Made by a program: the position numbers and the translations under genes
Shown: positions 62,795 through 64,000 of the stretch, one piece after another
Numbering within the stretch: position 1 is the first letter of the stretch
How the letters are laid out: each line of letters begins with the position of its first letter
Notes under the pieces: generated by a model
What the model saw: only the letters and a program-made list of their open reading frames with translations
What the model was told of the DNA's origin: nothing
Databases searched by the model: none
From: Acrocarpospora pleiomorpha
GTDB lineage: Bacteria > Actinomycetota > Actinomycetes > Streptosporangiales > Streptosporangiaceae
Length of the DNA stretch: 64,000 bases
Reading direction: 5' to 3'
Assembly: GCF_009687885.1 (NCBI RefSeq)
Contig: NZ_BLAF01000004.1
Coordinates: 433,260 to 497,259 of the forward strand

Positions 62795-63940
62795 TCACAA
62801 CCCCAGGTCGCGGCCGATGAGTTCTCTCATGATTTCGTTGGAACCGGCCCAGATCTTGGTGACTCTGGCATCGCGCCACGCGCGGGCGACGCGGTATTCG
62901 TTCATGTAGCCGTAGCCCCCGTGGAGCTGCACACAGTGGTCGAGCACCTCGGACTGGACCTGAGAGGACCACCACTTGGCCTTGGCCGCGTCGATGGGGG
63001 TGAGCTCCTGCCGGGTGTATGCATCGACGCACTTGTCGACGTATGCCTCGATCACCTCGATCTGCGTGAACAGTTGTGCCAGCAGGAACTTGTTGTGCTG
63101 AAACGAGCCGATGGGCTTCCCGAAGGCCTGCCGCTCCTTGGTGTAGGCAAGCGTCTCGTTGAGGATCTCTTTGGCGTGCGCCACGTTACTCACCGCGCAG
63201 CTCAGTCTTTCCTGCGGCAAGTTCTGCATCATGTGGATGAATCCGCCGTCGAGGTCGCCGATCATCTCGCTTTCGGTGACGCGGACGTCGTCGAAGAAGA
63301 GTTCGGCGGTGTCTGATTCCTCTTGGCCGACCTTGTCCAGCTTGCGTCCCCGAGAAAAGCCGCTCGTGGTCGACTCCACGGCGAAAAGGGTGATGCCATG
63401 GGCCCTCTTCTCAGAAGAGGTGCGGGTTGCGACGATCACCAGGTCCGCGGAGTAGCCATTCGTGATGAACGTTTTCGAGCCGTTGATCACCCACGAGTCC
63501 CCATCGCGCACGGCGGTGGTCTTCAGCGCGGCTAGGTCAGAGCCACCGCTGGGCTCGGTCATGGCGATGGCGCAGAGAATTTCGCCTGAGGCGACTCCCG
63601 GTAGCCACCGCTTGCGCTGTTCATCGTTCGTGAGTGCGACCAGATAGGGCGCCACGATTTCCGCGTGGATACCCCAGCAGCTATTGAGCGCGGCGCTGAC
63701 CTTGGCGAGTTCTTCTCCGAGTACCGCGTTAAAGCGGTAGTCGCCGGCCCCGACCCCGCCGTAGGCCTCTGGGATTTCCAGGCCGAGCAGTCCCTGCTCG
63801 CCGGCCGCGAGCCAGAATTCCCGAGAGATGGCGTGATCCTCCAGGTACTTTCCCACGTTGGGTACGGCGCTTCGTTCCAAGAACCTTCTGACCGAGTCGC
63901 GAAAGGCCTCGTGCTCCTCGCCGTAAACAGAGCGCCTCAC
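62795..63940 (-). CDS. Acyl-CoA dehydrogenase
   Basis: 381 residues from GTG 63940 (GGGAAGGGACATCGAA upstream). CAIAMTEPSGGSDLAALKTTA and WVINGSKTFITNGYSADLVIVA are the FAD/substrate signatures, followed by QERLSCAVSNVAHAKEI and GGYGYMNEYRVARAWRDARV. The end KIWAGSNEIMRELIG lacks the Glu of the MCAD-type YEG motif, so the base is expected elsewhere, as in the long-chain/isovaleryl types. First step of beta-oxidation. Confidence 0.9.
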   Translation of the reverse strand: MRRSVYGEEHEAFRDSVRRFLERSAVPNVGKYLEDHAISREFWLAAGEQGLLGLEIPEAYGGVGAGDYRFNAVLGEELAKVSAALNSCWGIHAEIVAPYLVALTNDEQRKRWLPGVASGEILCAIAMTEPSGGSDLAALKTTAVRDGDSWVINGSKTFITNGYSADLVIVATRTSSEKRAHGITLFAVESTTSGFSRGRKLDKVGQEESDTAELFFDDVRVTESEMIGDLDGGFIHMMQNLPQERLSCAVSNVAHAKEILNETLAYTKERQAFGKPIGSFQHNKFLLAQLFTQIEVIEAYVDKCVDAYTRQELTPIDAAKAKWWSSQVQSEVLDHCVQLHGGYGYMNEYRVARAWRDARVTKIWAGSNEIMRELIGRDLGL

Positions 63941-64000
63941 TTCGATGTCCCTTCCCGCTGGACCGTCGCCTTGGCAGCGGCGCCTCCCCGTCGGCTCGAC
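63937..64000 (-). CDS. C-terminal end of an upstream gene (partial)
   Basis: The frame is open from the right edge and ends ...AKATVQREGTSK with a TGA that overlaps the dehydrogenase GTG by four bases (GTGA). This is a probable operon partner; not identifiable. Confidence 0.4.
   Translation of the reverse strand, partial: SSRRGGAAAKATVQREGTSK

Overview
The window is high-GC DNA with many GTG starts and 4-base ATGA/GTGA gene overlaps. It carries a mycofactocin cluster, an F420-type (DDN) domain, IclR/TetR regulators and a SigJ/ECF41-like sigma factor. This points to an actinomycete (Actinomycetota). The family level is not resolved; something like Streptosporangiales/Thermomonosporaceae is a guess.

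Layout. 1-10.8 kb: a CoA-ester catabolic operon (acyl-CoA ligase, CaiB-type CoA transferase, 3-hydroxyacyl-CoA dehydrogenase, and a thiolase gutted by an internal deletion), an alpha/beta hydrolase, and a complete branched-chain-amino-acid-type ABC importer (livM-G-F-H-K order) ended by a strong hairpin and followed by an IclR regulator. The same 17-bp palindrome lies before the ABC operon and before the IclR gene. 10.9-11.7 kb: 3' end of a Tn3-family transposase with a candidate terminal repeat. 11.8-19.3 kb: a TetR-flanked leftward cluster (DUF998 membrane protein, SGNH hydrolase, FAD monooxygenase, FMN reductase, ABM monooxygenase) and a coupled VOC/ECF-sigma pair. 19.3-24.4 kb: an IS graveyard holding a DUF4132-like gene, a TPR gene, and fragments of LexA, ThiF and a D-2-hydroxyacid dehydrogenase. 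24.5-31.1 kb: a mycofactocin cluster, mftA-mftBC-mftD-mftE-SDR-mftF leftward with divergent mftR, in which MftB and MftC are one continuous protein.

31.2-44.5 kb is the most striking part. A 9,122-bp Tn3-family transposon (31665-40786) with 50-bp perfect terminal inverted repeats and a TGCTA 5-bp target duplication sits inside another Tn3-type transposase gene, and joining the flanks restores the host reading frame. Its cargo is lipid-modifying: an Ole1/SCD-type acyl-CoA desaturase, a STAS anti-anti-sigma protein, a DUF5994-like protein, and a ferredoxin reductase plus membrane fatty-acid desaturase pair of the Rv3230c/DesA3 kind. A tyrosine recombinase with an adjacent candidate resolution site completes it. 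Its own tnpA has an apparent internal deletion. A third Tn3 relic (tnpA start, res-like site, resolvase) follows.

44.9-61 kb: a catabolic island with a SnoaL-DDN fusion, an IS5 relic, a CUT2 sugar-type ABC importer, a SnoaL protein, a serine hydrolase, two intact mycofactocin-type SDRs (and one broken copy), a second IclR regulator, and an operon cupin - fumarylacetoacetase-like hydrolase - SDR - acetoacetyl-CoA synthetase - SDR - SDR. I infer that acetoacetate released by the FAH-type enzyme is activated by the next enzyme, and that the mycofactocin made at 24-30 kb serves these SDRs. 61-64 kb: an IS1182 relic truncating a MaoC gene at the end of a leftward beta-oxidation set (acyl-CoA dehydrogenase, FabG-type SDR, MaoC).

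Several broken genes share one pattern, a clean internal loss, twice at visible short repeats. That could be real decay or assembly collapse.
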